A stretch of DNA of 64,000 nucleotides from Myxococcales bacterium (GTDB taxonomy: Bacteria > Myxococcota > Myxococcia > Myxococcales > Myxococcaceae). Positions 39,077 to 47,999 of the stretch are shown here, piece by piece. Position numbers and translations under genes: made by a program. A model generated the notes under the pieces. It was not told the origin of the DNA. It was given only the letters and a program-made list of their open reading frames with translations, and did not search any database. Where the stretch lies: contig JADLDB010000046.1 in NCBI GenBank assembly GCA_020846875.1, positions 24,735 through 88,734 on the forward strand, written 5' to 3'. The stretch's first letter is position 1; each line of letters starts with the position of its first letter.

Positions 39077-42000
39077 TCACCGGCAGCGCTGCGTGCGCGA
39101 GACCGAACCACTGCTGTAGCCGGTGATGTTGCAGCGTTCCGTGTAGCCCGCGCAGTTGGGCCCGGTCCCGTCGGAGCAGGTCGCCACATAGTAGCCGGAC
39201 ACGCCGCAGTTCGGTGAGGCCGAAGCGGGCTGGTAGCCCGCAGCGATGGCGTCCGCCCAGCCAGCGGCGAACCCGGTGTTTATGCACGGATAGTGGTAGC
39301 CGCTGCATGCGTAGAAGCCGAGGCACTGGCCACCCATCAGCGCCGTCAGTTCCTTGTCGTTCGCCCCGCTGCAGTTGTAGTCGTGCGTGGGGTTCCCGCA
39401 GGACGGGTGCCGGCTCGCGGTGAAGTAGCCCGCTTGTCCCAGCTTCACGTTGAGGTCCGCGTCGCAGCAGTCGTTGGCGTTGCTCACGTACCCCGACGGC
39501 GGCGTCGTCCCGCACGCGTTCTGCGTCACGCCCGACGTGCCCTGGGTGTCGGTGTCGGCGTCTCGGTAGAAGGTGTTGCAGTCGTTGTTCGAGCACGTGC
39601 AGTCGTTGGTGCACCCCGTCGCGCCGTTGGTCAGCTTGGGCGTGCAGCTCGAGCCGCTGCAGTACGCGCCGGGGTCGCACTGGGTCGCGCAGGGTGGGCT
39701 GGTGCACGACGCGTAGCAGGCCCCGGCCCCGTTGCAGAGGTAGTTCCCGCACTCGTTGAGCGGATCCTGCAGGTTAGCGATGAAGGTACAGGTGCCCTGG
39801 GCCCCGCTGAGGTTGCAGGCCCGGCAGGTGCCCGAGCAGGAGTTGTTGCAGCAGTACCCGTCCACGCAATTGTCGCTGCTGCACTCGCAGTTCACACCGC
39901 AGGTGTTGTTTCCGCTGGCCTTCGTCACCACGCACGCCGTTCCGTTGCAGTAGTGGCCGGGCTTGCAGGCCGCGTTCGCGCAGGTGGACCCGCTGCAGGA
40001 CGTGAAGCAGCCGCCGGTCCCATTGCAGGTGTAGGCCGCCGAGCAGCCCGTCTTCGGATCCAACCCCGGGTTGACGTTGCCGCAGGTGCCGTTGCTCGGC
40101 GCGCCCCAGGCCTGGGCGCAGGTGCGGCAGCCCCCGGTGCAGGCGCTGTTGCAGCAGAAGCCGTCCACGCAGTTGCCGGAGTTGCATTGGTTGTTGCCCG
40201 TGCACGCCGCGCCCTGGGCCAGCTTATTCACGCACGCCGTCCCGTTGCAGTAGTGGGTGCTGGCGCAGTTGGTGTCGCTGCTGCAGGTCGAAGGGCAGGC
40301 CGCCGAGGAGCCGCCGCACACGTACGGCGTGCAGGCCGGGTTGGCTCCAGGGGCGCCCGAGGACAGCAGCGTGCAGGTGCCGGCCGTCACGCTGCATACG
40401 TCACAGCCCCCGGCGCAGGCCGTGTTGCAGCAGTACCCATCCGCGCAGTTGCCGCTGCTGCACTCGCAGGGGTCGGCACAGCTTCCGCCGTTGCTCTTGT
40501 CGCCCACGCAGGATCCACCCGAAGCCGCCGTGCAGTAGTTCCCCGGCTTGCACTGGGACGAGCACGCCCCGCCGCTGCAGCTGGCCGCGCAGGCCCCGGA
40601 GCCGTTGCAGTAGTAGGTGCCGCAGCCCACCTTGGGATCCTGCCCCGCGGCGATGGCCGTGCACGTCCCGTTGGCGCTCGCCCCCATGGCTGCCGCACAG
40701 GTGTTGCAGCTGCCGGTGCACGCAGAGTTGCAACAGAAGCCGTCCACGCAGTTGCCCGAGGTGCACTGGTTGTTCCCGCCGCACGCGGCTCCCTGCGCCA
40801 GCTTCGCCACGCAGGCCGTACCGTTGCAGTAGTTGCCCGCCGTGCACTGGGCGTCCACCGTGCAGCTCGCCGGGCACGAGCTGGTCGCGCCGTTGCAAAG
40901 GTACGGGGTGCAGGACGGGTTGGCGCTCGACGCCCCGGCCGGCGCGGCCACGCAATTGCCCACGGTACCCGCCAGGTTGCAGAAGTCGCAGCCCAGGCCG
41001 CAGGCGGTGTTGCAGCACACCCCGTCGACGCAGTTGCCCGAGGTGCACTGGTTGGCGCCCGAGCAGGTGAGGCCGTTGGCCTGCTTCGGCACGCACAGGT
41101 TCGAGCCGTTGCACCAGTGGCCCGCCGCGCAGTCGGTGTCCAGCAAGCACGAAGTCGGGCAGTTGGCCCCACCGCCGCACACGAAAGGCGAGCAGGTCGA
41201 CGGCGTGCCCGCGGCCGCGTTGGAGCAGGTGCCCAGCTGCCCGGAGAGGTTGCAGAAGTCGCACCCCCCACCGCAGGCCGAGTTACAGCACACGCCGTCG
41301 ACGCAGTTTCCCGACTGGCACTGGCCTGCCGAGCCGCAGGTCGAGCCGTTGGCCAAGAGGCCGTCGCACTGGAACATGCCGTTGCAGAAGGACGTCCCGA
41401 CGCAGTCGGCGCTGGTGGCGCAGGTCGTCGGGCAGGAGGCCGCCACCCCGTTGCACAGGTACGGCGCACACAGCGGGTTGGCGCCGGGGTTGCCGTCCGC
41501 CACCACGGTGCAGGTGCCCGTCGTGCAGAGGTCGCAGCCGCCCGAGCACCCGGAGTTGCAGCACACCCCGTCCACGCAGAAGCCGGAGCTGCATTCGTTG
41601 CCGCCGCCGCAGCCCGCGCCCAGCCCCTTCTTCGCCACGCAGGCGGTGCCGTTGCAGTACGCCGCGGCCGAGCAGATCAAGTCGTTCACGCACGAGGTGG
41701 GGCACGACGCCAGGGCGCCGCACAGGTAGTTGCCGCAGGAAGGCGTGCCTCCGCTGCCCGGCAACACCGTGCAGGTGCCTACGTCGCCGGCCAGGTTGCA
41801 GAAGTCGCAGGAGCCGCCGCAGGCGCTGTTGCAGCACACCCCGTCTGCGCAGTTGCCGCTGGCGCACTGGTTGCCGCCGGTGCAGGCCGCGCCGTTGCTC
41901 AGCTTCGGCACGCAGGCGCTGCCGCTGCAGTAGTTCCCCGAGGAGCACTGGGCGTCGTTGGAGCAGCTCGCCGGGCAACTCACTCCCCCTCCGCAGACGT

Positions 42001-44962
42001 ACGGCGCGCAGGTGCTGGGGGTGCCCGGCGTCGCGGGCGTACAGGCGCCCAGCGTGCCTCCGAGGTTGCAGAAGTCGCAGGCGCCCGTGCACGCGGTGTC
42101 GCAGCAACGGCCGTCCACGCAGTTGCCCAAGAGGCACTGGTTGCCGGCGGTGCACGCCGCTCCGTTGCTCTGCTTGAGGACGCAGGCCGTCGCGCTGCAA
42201 TACGCGTTGGCCGCGCAGTCCCCGTCACCGGCGCAGGCGGACGGGCAACTGGCCCCCGCCGCACACAGGTAGGGCGCGCAGGTGGGAGAGCCCGCCGCGC
42301 CGGGATTCAGCGTGCACGTGCCCACCGTCCCCGACAGCGCGCAGGAGTCGCAGGCGCCGCCGCAGGCCGCGTTGCAGCACACCCCGTCCGCGCAGAAGCC
42401 GGAGGTGCACTCGTTGGCCGCTCCGCAGGCCGCGCCCAGGTTCTTCTTCGCCGCGCAGGACGTGCCCTGGCAGTAGTAGCCGCTGGCGCAGGAGGTGTCC
42501 GCCGAGCAGGTGGTGGGACAATTCGCTCCGCCCGTGCAGACGTAGGGGGCGCAGGTGGCGGGGGTGCCGGCGGCCGCGTTGGTGCAGGTGCCCATGGTGC
42601 CGGCCTGGTTGCAGAAGTCACAGATGCCTGAGCAGGCCGTGTTGCAGCACACGCCGTCGGCGCACTGGCCCGACTGGCACTGGTTGCTGCCCGTGCAGGC
42701 CACCCCGTTGGCCAGCTTGAGGACACAGGCTGAGCCCGCGCAGTAGTGGCCGCCGGCGCAGGCGGTGTCCGTGACGCAGGACGAAGCACAGGCCGAGCTG
42801 CCGTCGCAGACGTAGGGCCTGCAGGTGGCCGGCGTGCCGGCGGCCGCGTTGCCGCAGGTGCCTTCGTTTCCCGTCAGGTTGCAGAAGTCACAGGCGCCGC
42901 CGCAGGCGGAGTTGCAGCAGAAGCCGTCCACGCACTGGCCGCTGGTGCACTGGTTGCCCGTGGTGCACGAGGTGCCGTTCCCCTGGCGGGGCAGGCAGGT
43001 GCTGCCCGCGCAGTAGTACCCGGTGAGGCACTGGGCGTTGGAGCTGCAGGACGCCGGGCACGCCGCGCCCGTCCCGTCGCACACGTAGGAGCCGCACGAC
43101 GGCGTACCGGCGCTCCCTTGCGGCTGGAGGGAACAGGTGCCCTGCTGCCCCGGCAGGCTGCAGGAGTCACAGGCTCCGCTGCACGCCGAGTTGCAGCAGT
43201 ACCCGTCCACGCAGGCCCCGCTGCTGCACTCGTTGTTGGCGAAGCAGGCCGCGCCGTTGGCCAGCTTCGGCGCGCACTGGCTGGCGCCGGTGCAGTAGTT
43301 GCCCGCCACGCAGTCCCCGTCGGCGCTGCAGGACGTGGGGCAGGCGGTGGAGGCGCCACAGACGTACGGCGCGCAGCTGGGGCTGCCCGTCCCTCCCGGT
43401 GTCGGCACGCAGGTGCCCAGGCTGCCCGTCACCGCGCACGAGTCGCACGCGCCCGCGCAGGTGGTGTTGCAGCACACCCCGTCGATGCACAGGCCGGACA
43501 GGCAGCGGTTGTTGCCGGCGCACCCCGTACCGGTGGCCTGCTTCGGCACGCAGGCCCCGCTGCTGCACCAGGCCGTCGTCGCGCAGTCCACGTCCGTCAG
43601 GCAGGTGTTGGGACAGGCCGCCGTGGCGCCGCACACGTAGTTGCCGCAGGAGGGGTTTCCGGGCGCGCCGGTGGCAATGGAGCAGGTGCCGGTGAGGCCC
43701 ACCAGGTTGCAGGCGTCACAGGCGCCCCCGCACGCCGCGTCGCAGCACACGCCGTCCACGCACTGGTTGCTCTGACACTGGCTGGGGGCGGTGCAGGGCT
43801 GGCCGTTGCCGCGCGCCCCGGTGCAGGTGCCGGGCCCGCCGTCCGTCGACTGGCAGAAGGAGCCCGACACGCAGTCGCCATTGGCGAGGCACTGGGTGGG
43901 GCAGGCGGCGGCCGCGCCGTCGCAGACGTAGGGCACGCAGCTGGGGTTGCTTCCCCCCGCACCGGCGCTCCGCACCTGGCAGGTGCCCGCCGAGCCCGAG
44001 GCGTTGCAGCTGTCGCAGCCTTCGTTGCAGGCGGTGTTGCAGCACACCCCGTCCACGCAGAAGGCGGAGGCGCACTGGGCCGACGTGGTGCAGGCCGTGC
44101 CCAGGGCCGAGGTGGCGGCGCACCGGCCCATCGAGTCGCAGTAGTTGCCGCTCGCGCAGTCCAGCGCGGTGGTGCAGGCGCTGGGGCAGGCGGCGCCCAC
44201 GCCGTCGCAGGTGTACGGGCTGCAGGCGGGGCTGCCGGGGGTGCCGCGGGCGGTGGGGGTGCAGGCCCCTTCGCTGCCGGCGAGGGCGCACGAGTCGCAG
44301 GCGCCGGTACAAGCCGTGTTGCAGCACACGCCGTCCACGCAGAAGCCGGACTGGCACTCCACGTTCGCCCCGCAGGAGGCGCCCGGGACCTGCTGGGCAA
44401 CGCAGGTGCCGGACTGGCACCAGTGCCCGGCGGCGCACTCCGCCTGGGTGCTGCAGGTGGCGAAGCAGCTCATCGTGTCGCAGGCGTAGGGAGTGCACGC
44501 CACGCCGTTGCCAGGCAGGCACTGCCCCAGCACGTTGCACAGGCCAGAGGGGGTGTACGTGCCGCTGGCGCAGGTGGGCATGGTGCACGGCGTATTGACG
44601 GGGTACGCGCGGTCAGGCGGGCAGGCGCCGCCGGTGCAGACCTCGGGCTCGTCGCAGGCGTTGAGAGGTGCCCGGCACAACACGCCGGTGCACGCGGCCA
44701 GTTGGCAGTCACAGCCCGCGTCGGCGCCGCCGTCTGTCCCCCCGTCGTCCCCGCCGTCCACCTGTCCCCCATCCCCAGGGCCCCCGCCCGAGCCTCCGCC
44801 CAATCCCCCTCCTGCGCCTCCGCCGGTGCCGCCACCGCCCGTCCCGCCGCCCGTGGGTGTGCACGGGCCTCCTCCGTCCCGGCACTCGTCGAGGATCGCC
44901 CCGAAGTTGGTACAGCCCTGCACCAGCACCGCGAGAGCGAGCAGCGACCGAAGTCTCTTCAC
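39077..44962 (-). CDS. giant Cys-repeat lipoprotein
   Basis: A 1961-residue lipoprotein with a signal peptide ending VLVQGC (Cys17) and a Gly-rich linker (about residues 38-72). Seventeen copies of a Cys-rich repeat of about 90 residues follow, each with a CVDGxCCNxxCxGxCDxC core, a GTCxxxxxG...PxC.PY.C segment and CP..C..D..C..G.YC. A different C-terminal domain of about 150 residues follows (YRDADTDTQG... region). The repeats resemble EGF-like or Dickkopf-type disulphide modules, with about 18-20 Cys per unit. It is most likely a rod-shaped surface adhesin or sheath component. A partner is not visible; the next gene on the same strand upstream (45021) is exported and may be in the same operon (58-base gap). 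Confidence 0.85.
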   Translation of the reverse strand: MKRLRSLLALAVLVQGCTNFGAILDECRDGGGPCTPTGGGTGGGGTGGGAGGGLGGGSGGGPGDGGQVDGGDDGGTDGGADAGCDCQLAACTGVLCRAPLNACDEPEVCTGGACPPDRAYPVNTPCTMPTCASGTYTPSGLCNVLGQCLPGNGVACTPYACDTMSCFATCSTQAECAAGHWCQSGTCVAQQVPGASCGANVECQSGFCVDGVCCNTACTGACDSCALAGSEGACTPTARGTPGSPACSPYTCDGVGAACPSACTTALDCASGNYCDSMGRCAATSALGTACTTSAQCASAFCVDGVCCNTACNEGCDSCNASGSAGTCQVRSAGAGGSNPSCVPYVCDGAAAACPTQCLANGDCVSGSFCQSTDGGPGTCTGARGNGQPCTAPSQCQSNQCVDGVCCDAACGGACDACNLVGLTGTCSIATGAPGNPSCGNYVCGATAACPNTCLTDVDCATTAWCSSGACVPKQATGTGCAGNNRCLSGLCIDGVCCNTTCAGACDSCAVTGSLGTCVPTPGGTGSPSCAPYVCGASTACPTSCSADGDCVAGNYCTGASQCAPKLANGAACFANNECSSGACVDGYCCNSACSGACDSCSLPGQQGTCSLQPQGSAGTPSCGSYVCDGTGAACPASCSSNAQCLTGYYCAGSTCLPRQGNGTSCTTGNQCTSGQCVDGFCCNSACGGACDFCNLTGNEGTCGNAAAGTPATCRPYVCDGSSACASSCVTDTACAGGHYCAGSACVLKLANGVACTGSNQCQSGQCADGVCCNTACSGICDFCNQAGTMGTCTNAAAGTPATCAPYVCTGGANCPTTCSADTSCASGYYCQGTSCAAKKNLGAACGAANECTSGFCADGVCCNAACGGACDSCALSGTVGTCTLNPGAAGSPTCAPYLCAAGASCPSACAGDGDCAANAYCSATACVLKQSNGAACTAGNQCLLGNCVDGRCCDTACTGACDFCNLGGTLGACTPATPGTPSTCAPYVCGGGVSCPASCSNDAQCSSGNYCSGSACVPKLSNGAACTGGNQCASGNCADGVCCNSACGGSCDFCNLAGDVGTCTVLPGSGGTPSCGNYLCGALASCPTSCVNDLICSAAAYCNGTACVAKKGLGAGCGGGNECSSGFCVDGVCCNSGCSGGCDLCTTGTCTVVADGNPGANPLCAPYLCNGVAASCPTTCATSADCVGTSFCNGMFQCDGLLANGSTCGSAGQCQSGNCVDGVCCNSACGGGCDFCNLSGQLGTCSNAAAGTPSTCSPFVCGGGANCPTSCLLDTDCAAGHWCNGSNLCVPKQANGLTCSGANQCTSGNCVDGVCCNTACGLGCDFCNLAGTVGNCVAAPAGASSANPSCTPYLCNGATSSCPASCTVDAQCTAGNYCNGTACVAKLAQGAACGGNNQCTSGNCVDGFCCNSACTGSCNTCAAAMGASANGTCTAIAAGQDPKVGCGTYYCNGSGACAASCSGGACSSQCKPGNYCTAASGGSCVGDKSNGGSCADPCECSSGNCADGYCCNTACAGGCDVCSVTAGTCTLLSSGAPGANPACTPYVCGGSSAACPSTCSSDTNCASTHYCNGTACVNKLAQGAACTGNNQCNSGNCVDGFCCNSACTGGCRTCAQAWGAPSNGTCGNVNPGLDPKTGCSAAYTCNGTGGCFTSCSGSTCANAACKPGHYCNGTACVVTKASGNNTCGVNCECSSDNCVDGYCCNNSCSGTCRACNLSGAQGTCTFIANLQDPLNECGNYLCNGAGACYASCTSPPCATQCDPGAYCSGSSCTPKLTNGATGCTNDCTCSNNDCNTFYRDADTDTQGTSGVTQNACGTTPPSGYVSNANDCCDADLNVKLGQAGYFTASRHPSCGNPTHDYNCSGANDKELTALMGGQCLGFYACSGYHYPCINTGFAAGWADAIAAGYQPASASPNCGVSGYYVATCSDGTGPNCAGYTERCNITGYSSGSVSRTQRCR
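39640..44500 (-). repeat. 17 tandem Cys-rich protein repeats
   Basis: About 270-base units coding the CVDGxCCNxxC module. The units differ by many substitutions, so they are old rather than freshly duplicated. Boundaries are approximate. Confidence 0.85.
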
Positions 44963-45020
44963 CGTGGCACCCCGACGATTTCGATGAGTGAAGCGCAGCG
45001 CGCGCGACGACGATGATCTG

Positions 45021-46151
45021 CTACGGCAACGTCCCCGAGATCCCCACCAGCACCCCCGAGGGCCCGACGAAGGCCACCGGTGCGGGTCCTTTCCCCGGCA
45101 GGAAGAAGAAGACGGCGGCGGTGACGAGGCCCGCGGCCGCCACGCCCGCGCCGATCCACCCCACCGTCTGCATCGCGCTGCCCCGCGCGGCGATGGCCTC
45201 GGCTTCGGGCGTCACCTGCCCCTGCTCCTCCAGGGTGCGGTTCAGGTCGGCCAGCGCGGCGTTGGAGCCGATGAAGCCCACCGCAGCGGTGGCGCCTCCA
45301 GCCGCGGCGGCGGCCAGGGGGATCCACGCGCGCTTGCGCAGCGGGTGGTGGCCCGCCGGCGCGGCGCCCTTCGTGACGGAGACCAGGTCAGCCGACGCCG
45401 AGGTGATTTCCTCCTTGAGGGACTCACCGCCGATGGCCTGCCGCAATTCGAGCGCCATCAGCTTCGCGTTGGAGTCCAGCCAGTCTTGCAGCAGATCCTC
45501 GCTGGCCACCCGCTCGGAGTGGGTGGCGACCGGCTTGGCCGTATTCGTGTTCACCGCGCGCAGCGTGATGGTGAAGCCCGAGCCGGCGCGCACCACGCAG
45601 CCGTACAGCACCGCGTCGGCGCCCAGCGCCCCGCCGATCTCCGCGAGGCAGGACGAGTCTTCGGTGCAGCCCATCATCTGCCGCTGGCGCTCGAGCCCCA
45701 GCACCGCCGCCACGTCCTTGGGCGCGATGACGTCGATGCCCGTGTTCTCCAGCAAGTCGTAGAAGCGCGTCTCCACCGTCTGCACGACGACGTCGTCGAG
45801 GCCGGATCTGCACCACTCGTTGGCGGCGATCTTGACGGTCTTCTTCTCGCGGGGCGCCGGCTCGGACGGGGCCGCCGCGGGCGCGGGCTCGGGCGGCGCG
45901 GGGGGCTGCGCCACCGGGGGCGGCGGGGCTGGCGGCGCGGGGGCTGCCACGGGCGCGTCGGCCGGAGGAGTCGACGCCGCCGATTCGGAGGGCGCCTCGT
46001 CTGCGGGCGGAGGAGTGGTGGCCCCCTTCTTCGTCTTGGCGCCGGCCTTCGCCTTGGAGGCAGGCTTCGTCTTGGCGCTGGCCGTGCCCGTCTTCTTCTT
46101 GGCCGGGGTGGCCGGCGTCGCTGCGAGCAGGAGCGTGAGAAGGAGGACCAT
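45021..46151 (-). CDS. exported CsgG-like protein with Pro/Ala-rich linker and two membrane helices
   Basis: A 376-residue protein. The ATG at 46151 gives a short signal peptide (VLLLTLLLAATPATPA), then a Lys/Ala/Pro-rich linker of about 90 residues. The soluble domain (about 105-250) runs from DDVVVQTVETRFYDLL through CLAEIGGALGADAVLYGCVV to ELRQAIGG, as in CsgG-like domains. Two hydrophobic helices follow (WIPLAAAAAGGATAAVG and WIGAGVAAAGLVTAAVFFF) and a last segment GPSGVLVGISGTLP that mirrors the end of the protein at 18178. It looks like a paralogue of that protein. Function unknown. It is divergent from the acyltransferase gene, with 115 bases between starts. Confidence 0.7.
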   Translation of the reverse strand: MVLLLTLLLAATPATPAKKKTGTASAKTKPASKAKAGAKTKKGATTPPPADEAPSESAASTPPADAPVAAPAPPAPPPPVAQPPAPPEPAPAAAPSEPAPREKKTVKIAANEWCRSGLDDVVVQTVETRFYDLLENTGIDVIAPKDVAAVLGLERQRQMMGCTEDSSCLAEIGGALGADAVLYGCVVRAGSGFTITLRAVNTNTAKPVATHSERVASEDLLQDWLDSNAKLMALELRQAIGGESLKEEITSASADLVSVTKGAAPAGHHPLRKRAWIPLAAAAAGGATAAVGFIGSNAALADLNRTLEEQGQVTPEAEAIAARGSAMQTVGWIGAGVAAAGLVTAAVFFFLPGKGPAPVAFVGPSGVLVGISGTLP

Positions 46152-46266
46152 GGACAGGCGAGTATTCGCGGCCTGCTGCAGGTCGACAATCAGGGTTTCC
46201 CCTCCCGCTGGCGGCATTTCAATGAGAGTGCACGGGCCCGGCGAGCGGCTACAGTCCCCCACCTCC

Positions 46267-47063
46267 ATGGCGAAAGACGACTCCATCCGCTCATTGGTCG
46301 ACCGCCTCGAGCTGCCCTTCAACGAGTGGGGCATCGATCCCTACGGCACCTCGAAGAAGCACCTGGTGGTGTTCTTCACCGCGCTGGGCTTCCTGTACCG
46401 CACCTACTTCCGGGTGAAGGCGGTGGGCGCCCACAGCGTGCCCAAGCGAGGGCGCGCGATGCTGGTGGGCAACCACTCGGGCGGCTACGCGCTCGACGGG
46501 GCGATGGTGCTGGCCTCCATGCTGCTGGAGCTCGATCCCCCGCGGCTCGCGCAGGGCATGGTGGAGAAGTTCATCAACATCCTCCCGGTGTCCAGCCTGT
46601 GGGCCAGCCGCTGTGGCCAGTTGACCGGCCTGCCGGAGCACGCCGAGCGGCTGCTGCGGGACGATCGCCTGCTGATGGTCTTCCCCGAGGGCGCGCGCGG
46701 CACCGCCAAGCTGTACAAGGAGCGCTACTCGCTGGTGGACTTCGGCACCGGCTTCATGCGCCTGGCGTTGAAGACGAAGACGCCCATCGTCCCGTTGGGC
46801 TTCGTGGGCGGCGCCGACGCGGTGCCCACCGTCTACAACTCGAAGACCCTGGGCAAGCTGCTGGGCGTTCCCTATGTGCCCTTCACGCCGTACGGGGTGG
46901 CCGCCCCGCTGCCCGCGAAGTGCCAGGTGCACTACGGCGCGCCGATGGTCTTCGAGGGCACCGGCGACGAGGAAGACGTGGTGATCAAGGGCTACGTCGA
47001 CCAGGTGAAGCAGGCCATCGCGTCGCTGGTGGAAGACGCGAAGAGCGCCCGCGGAGGTGCCCT

Positions 47064-47067
<4 letters not shown>
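46267..47067 (+). CDS. PlsC-type acyltransferase
   Basis: A 266-residue membrane-associated acyltransferase. Motif I is [10 protein letters not shown], a version of HxxxxD with a longer spacer as seen in a subgroup of glycerophosphate and diacylglycerol acyltransferases. Motif III is FPEGARGT, and the motif IV region is [10 protein letters not shown]. Such enzymes add acyl chains to glycerol phosphate or diacylglycerol. The ATG at 46267 is the first good start before conserved sequence. Its stop overlaps the GTG of the epimerase gene by four bases, so the pair works together. Confidence 0.85.
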
Positions 47068-47987
<920 letters not shown>

Positions 47988-47999
47988 CGCTCCAGCCGG

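Noticed and set aside
36620..39217. Long plus-strand open frame over the histidine kinase and PilZ genes
   Set aside because: Antisense shadow; the real kinase and PilZ motifs are on the minus strand.
39293..42631. Long open frame on the plus strand across the giant lipoprotein gene
   Set aside because: It is the antisense shadow of a GC-rich Cys/Gly-coding gene: its translation is Ala/Arg/Val-rich with no motif, while the minus strand has a lipobox and 17 clean repeats.
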